DNA of 64,000 nt, from positions 1,547,593 to 1,611,592 of the forward strand of contig NZ_NPMR01000001.1 in assembly GCF_002245215.1 (NCBI RefSeq), read 5' to 3'. This document shows, piece by piece, positions 62,009-64,000 of the stretch. Each line of letters starts with the position of its first letter. The first letter of the stretch is position 1. The notes under the pieces were generated by a model. It did no database searches, was not told where the DNA came from, and was given only the letters and a program-made list of their open reading frames with translations. The stretch comes from Microbacterium sp. Yaish 1 (lineage in GTDB: Bacteria; Actinomycetota; Actinomycetes; Actinomycetales; Microbacteriaceae). Position numbers and translations under genes: made by a program.

Positions 62009-63073
62009 TCAGAACAGGGTCGGAACGGATGCCGCGGCAGCGGCCCGGCCGCGCGAGGTCGTGACGACCGGCCCCGGCCGGAACCGCCGGGTGCTCGGCT
62101 GCGCCTCTTCCTCTTCGAGGCCGCCGCGAAGTCGATGCCGTGCGAGCAAGGGCCGGACTCGCGCTGCGAGCATCCGCCGGTAGCCCTGGGGCGCCTGCAC
62201 AGAGGCCCCGGGGTACAGGCCGCGATACGCCGGAACGAGATCCGGCCGCTCGCGCGCGAGCCACTGCTGGAACCACGGCTTGACGCCTGGCCGCAGGTGC
62301 ATCGCGCCGTAGACGACACGGGCGGCACCGGCGTCCGCGATGCGCCTGAGCGCGTCGTCGAGCACCTCTACCGAGTCGGTGAGATGCGGCACGATCGGCA
62401 TGAGGAAGACCGTCACCCGGAATCCCGCGGCGCTCGCGGCTCGCACCGTGTCGAGGCGCGCGGCGAACGTCGGCGCGCCGGGCTCGAGCAACTGGCGCAG
62501 CGGCTCGTCGAGCACCGCGATGGACATCGCGAGATCGACCGGCACGGAACGCGCCGCCTCGGCCAGCAGCGGCAGATCGCGTCGCAGCAGCGTGCCTTTG
62601 GTCAGCACCGAGAACGGCGTGCCACTGTCGACCAGTGCCGTGATGATGCCGGGCATGAGCCGGTAACGGCCCTCCGCCCGCTGATAGGGATCGGTGTTCG
62701 TGCCGAGGGCGACCTGCTCGCGCGCCCAGCTCGGCTTCGAGAGCTCGCGACGCAGCACGTCGGCGACGTTCAGCTTGACGACGATCTGCGAGTCGAAGTC
62801 GGCGCCGGCATCCAGGTCGAGGTACTCGTGCGTGCCGCGGGCGAAGCAGTAGACGCAGGCATGCGTGCAGCCCCGGTACGGGTTGACCGTCCAGTCGAAC
62901 GGCATCGCCGACGGGCCCGGAACCCGGTTGAGCGCCGAACGCGACATGACCTCGTGAAAGGTGACGCCCGCGAACTCGGGCGTCGTGACCGACCGCACCA
63001 GGCCGTTGAGTGTTTCCAGGCCGGGGAGGGCAGCGGCATCCGTCACGCCCATCTGCTGCCCCTGCCATCGCAT
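62009..63073 (-). CDS. Rv2578c-family radical SAM protein
   Basis: 354-aa radical SAM enzyme. The 4Fe-4S cluster motif is RGCTHACVYCFARGTHEYL (Cys-x3-Cys-x2-Cys, about residues 59-66). VALGTNTDPYQRAEG, IAVLDEPLRQLLEPGAP and VFLMPIVPHLTDS are shared with the Rv2578c/SplB-like group. The C-terminal tail after about 320 is Arg/Ala-rich and ends in repeat-rich DNA. The reaction is unknown. ATG 63073 is chosen because the conserved MRWQGQ start follows; a longer frame upstream looks non-coding and would overlap the divergent gene at 63162. Confidence 0.85.
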   Translation of the reverse strand: MRWQGQQMGVTDAAALPGLETLNGLVRSVTTPEFAGVTFHEVMSRSALNRVPGPSAMPFDWTVNPYRGCTHACVYCFARGTHEYLDLDAGADFDSQIVVKLNVADVLRRELSKPSWAREQVALGTNTDPYQRAEGRYRLMPGIITALVDSGTPFSVLTKGTLLRRDLPLLAEAARSVPVDLAMSIAVLDEPLRQLLEPGAPTFAARLDTVRAASAAGFRVTVFLMPIVPHLTDSVEVLDDALRRIADAGAARVVYGAMHLRPGVKPWFQQWLARERPDLVPAYRGLYPGASVQAPQGYRRMLAARVRPLLARHRLRGGLEEEEAQPSTRRFRPGPVVTTSRGRAAAAASVPTLF

Positions 63074-63161
63074 GAGAAGATTCGAACAGAGATTCGAAGC
63101 AATGTCAATCGCTGGGGAGGCGAGACCCGCGGTCGGCGGGCACGCAGGGCAGAATGAAGGC

Positions 63162-64000
63162 GTGGCGCACCCGACCGAGCCCGAGACGCGTCGCTCGCGA
63201 CGCGAGCGGTCGCCCCAGACGCGACCCCTTCCGACGCGCCGTGAGCTGCGTGAGCGCGGCCTCGCTTCGGGGTCCGCCATGTCGCGTCCGACCGAGGACG
63301 CCGCATCCGCGCCGGCGCGCGAGGGCGGTGGCTCGTCGGAGCCCGGCGTCTTGACGGCATCCGTACGCCTGCCGGCATCCGTCTACGTCCGCCGCCGCGC
63401 CGTCGCCGGCGCTGCCGCCCTAGCGCTCGTCGGGCTCGTCGTCGCGGGCGCCACCGGCATCACCTCGGCGCTGAGCGGATCGGATGCCGCTGCCACCGAC
63501 CCCGTCGCCGCACTCCTCGGAGACTCGGCGGGCGATGTGCCCATCGCGTCGACCCTGCCCGCGCCCGCGCAGTCCGGCGGCGCAGACCCCGCCGCTCAGC
63601 CGGCTGACGATGCGGCGACGGATGCCGCGGCCACGAGCGACATCTGTTCAGCGCCGGGCTTCGCAGAGGCGCTCTCGTCCGGCTCGGACGCCGACGTCAT
63701 CGCCGCGGCCGGGGGAGCCGAGCCGTTCCGCGCCGCGATCGCCGCCGGTGCCGCCTCGTGCATCGACCTGCACGAGGCCCGTCGCACCTGGGTCGTGGTC
63801 AACAAGCTGAACGCGCTCAACCCGATCGACTACTGGCCCGAGCCGCAGGCGCGCGCCGAGGGCGTCGAGCGGACCAGCGGCGGACACATGCGAGCCGACG
63901 TGGCGGCAGCCCTCTCGCAGCTCGCGGCAGCCGCGCGCGACGAGGGTGCGGGCGAGATCGGGGTCAACAGCGGGTTCCGCTCGTACGACTTCCAGGTGTC
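63162..64000 (+). CDS. VanY-type D-alanyl-D-alanine carboxypeptidase, 3'-truncated by the window edge
   Basis: Frame open from GTG 63162 to the end of the window (279 codons). The cytoplasmic head is Arg-rich (ETRRSRRERSPQTRPLPTRR, then RELRERG). One membrane helix (VAGAAALALVGLVVAGATG, about 84-102) follows, then an Ala/Asp-rich linker. The extracellular domain starts at WVVVNKLNALNPIDYWPE, with GEIGVNSGFRSYDFQV at the edge; SGFRSY is the M15B/VanY signature. It should trim D-Ala from peptidoglycan stem peptides. The catalytic His/Asp lie beyond the window. It is divergent from the radical SAM gene (88 bp). Confidence 0.82.
   Translation, partial: MAHPTEPETRRSRRERSPQTRPLPTRRELRERGLASGSAMSRPTEDAASAPAREGGGSSEPGVLTASVRLPASVYVRRRAVAGAAALALVGLVVAGATGITSALSGSDAAATDPVAALLGDSAGDVPIASTLPAPAQSGGADPAAQPADDAATDAAATSDICSAPGFAEALSSGSDADVIAAAGGAEPFRAAIAAGAASCIDLHEARRTWVVVNKLNALNPIDYWPEPQARAEGVERTSGGHMRADVAAALSQLAAAARDEGAGEIGVNSGFRSYDFQV

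Noticed and set aside
63073..63280. 69-residue N-terminal extension of the radical SAM protein
   Set aside because: Conservation seems to begin at MRWQGQ. The extension is Arg/Pro-rich shadow sequence and would overlap the divergent carboxypeptidase gene.

Overview
The window is GC-rich with very short intergenic gaps, many GTG starts and frequent 4-bp ATGA/GTGA gene overlaps. Strings such as GGATGCCG and GGCATCC recur throughout. With the gene content (a PurS-type purine pathway, HtaA heme proteins, DtxR-type iron boxes, a DUF3073 protein, a DUF222/HNH endonuclease, an Rv2578c-type radical SAM protein) this points to an actinobacterium, most likely Microbacterium or a close relative in Microbacteriaceae. 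No rRNA, tRNA, CRISPR array, prophage or insertion sequence was recognised.

Layout. 1-5461: a purine/allantoin catabolic operon (allantoinase, AtzH-amidase fusion, ureidoglycine-glyoxylate-type aminotransferase, allantoate amidohydrolase). 5791-7692: a 2-hydroxyacid dehydrogenase and purS-purQ. 7815-13765: a cellobiose/beta-glucoside regulon (cebEFG-like transporter without its ATPase, GH1 beta-glucosidase, CebR-like LacI repressor) with two 14-bp operators at its promoter. 13873-18425: uracil permease, purC, and a PadR/DHA2 drug-efflux pair. 18449-21804: a minus-strand cassette of a small helical protein, a frameshifted WXG-like/DUF1023 alpha/beta-hydrolase and two tandem paralogous lipoproteins. 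21860-23535: purD and an SCP-family protein. 23546-30434: a heme-uptake island (two HtaA proteins, hmuTUV) with two DtxR-type boxes. 30498-35527: small genes and an amino-sugar module (EIICBA PTS permease, ROK repressor, nagB). 35915-39720: purM, purF and a CynX/NimT-like transporter. 39730-45469: DUF3073, a universal stress protein, a PadR/DUF4097 pair, an HNH endonuclease with a LexA-like box over its start codon, and topoisomerase IB. 45586-53652: two minus-strand operons sharing an identical operator and a GntR/FCD regulator, probably for C4 sugar or sugar-acid catabolism (DhaK-DhaL kinase, RpiB and TPI homologues; MFS, SDR, 3HCDH-type dehydrogenase, TIM-barrel isomerase). 53769-58126: a tandem FluC pair and an RND pump. 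58901-61141: a DEAD-box helicase with a long Arg/Asp repeat. 62009-64000: a radical SAM protein and the start of a VanY-type carboxypeptidase.

Purine biosynthesis genes (purS, purQ, purC, purD, purM, purF) form a core thread through the first 38 kb, and sugar, heme, drug-efflux and hypothetical modules sit between them. Most modules carry their own regulator and a visible palindromic operator, so the region reads as a series of self-regulated uptake and catabolism cassettes.

Four long gene-free gaps (5462-5790, 35528-35914, 58127-58900, 61142-62008) are filled with related palindromic repeats, tandem repeats and, before the helicase, a C-rich tract. The least expected parts of the window are these repeats, the hydrolase/lipoprotein cassette (which resembles type VII-secreted lipase toxins with lipoprotein immunity genes) and the two-operon C4 regulon. 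All functional calls were made by reading motifs and context; no database search was possible.
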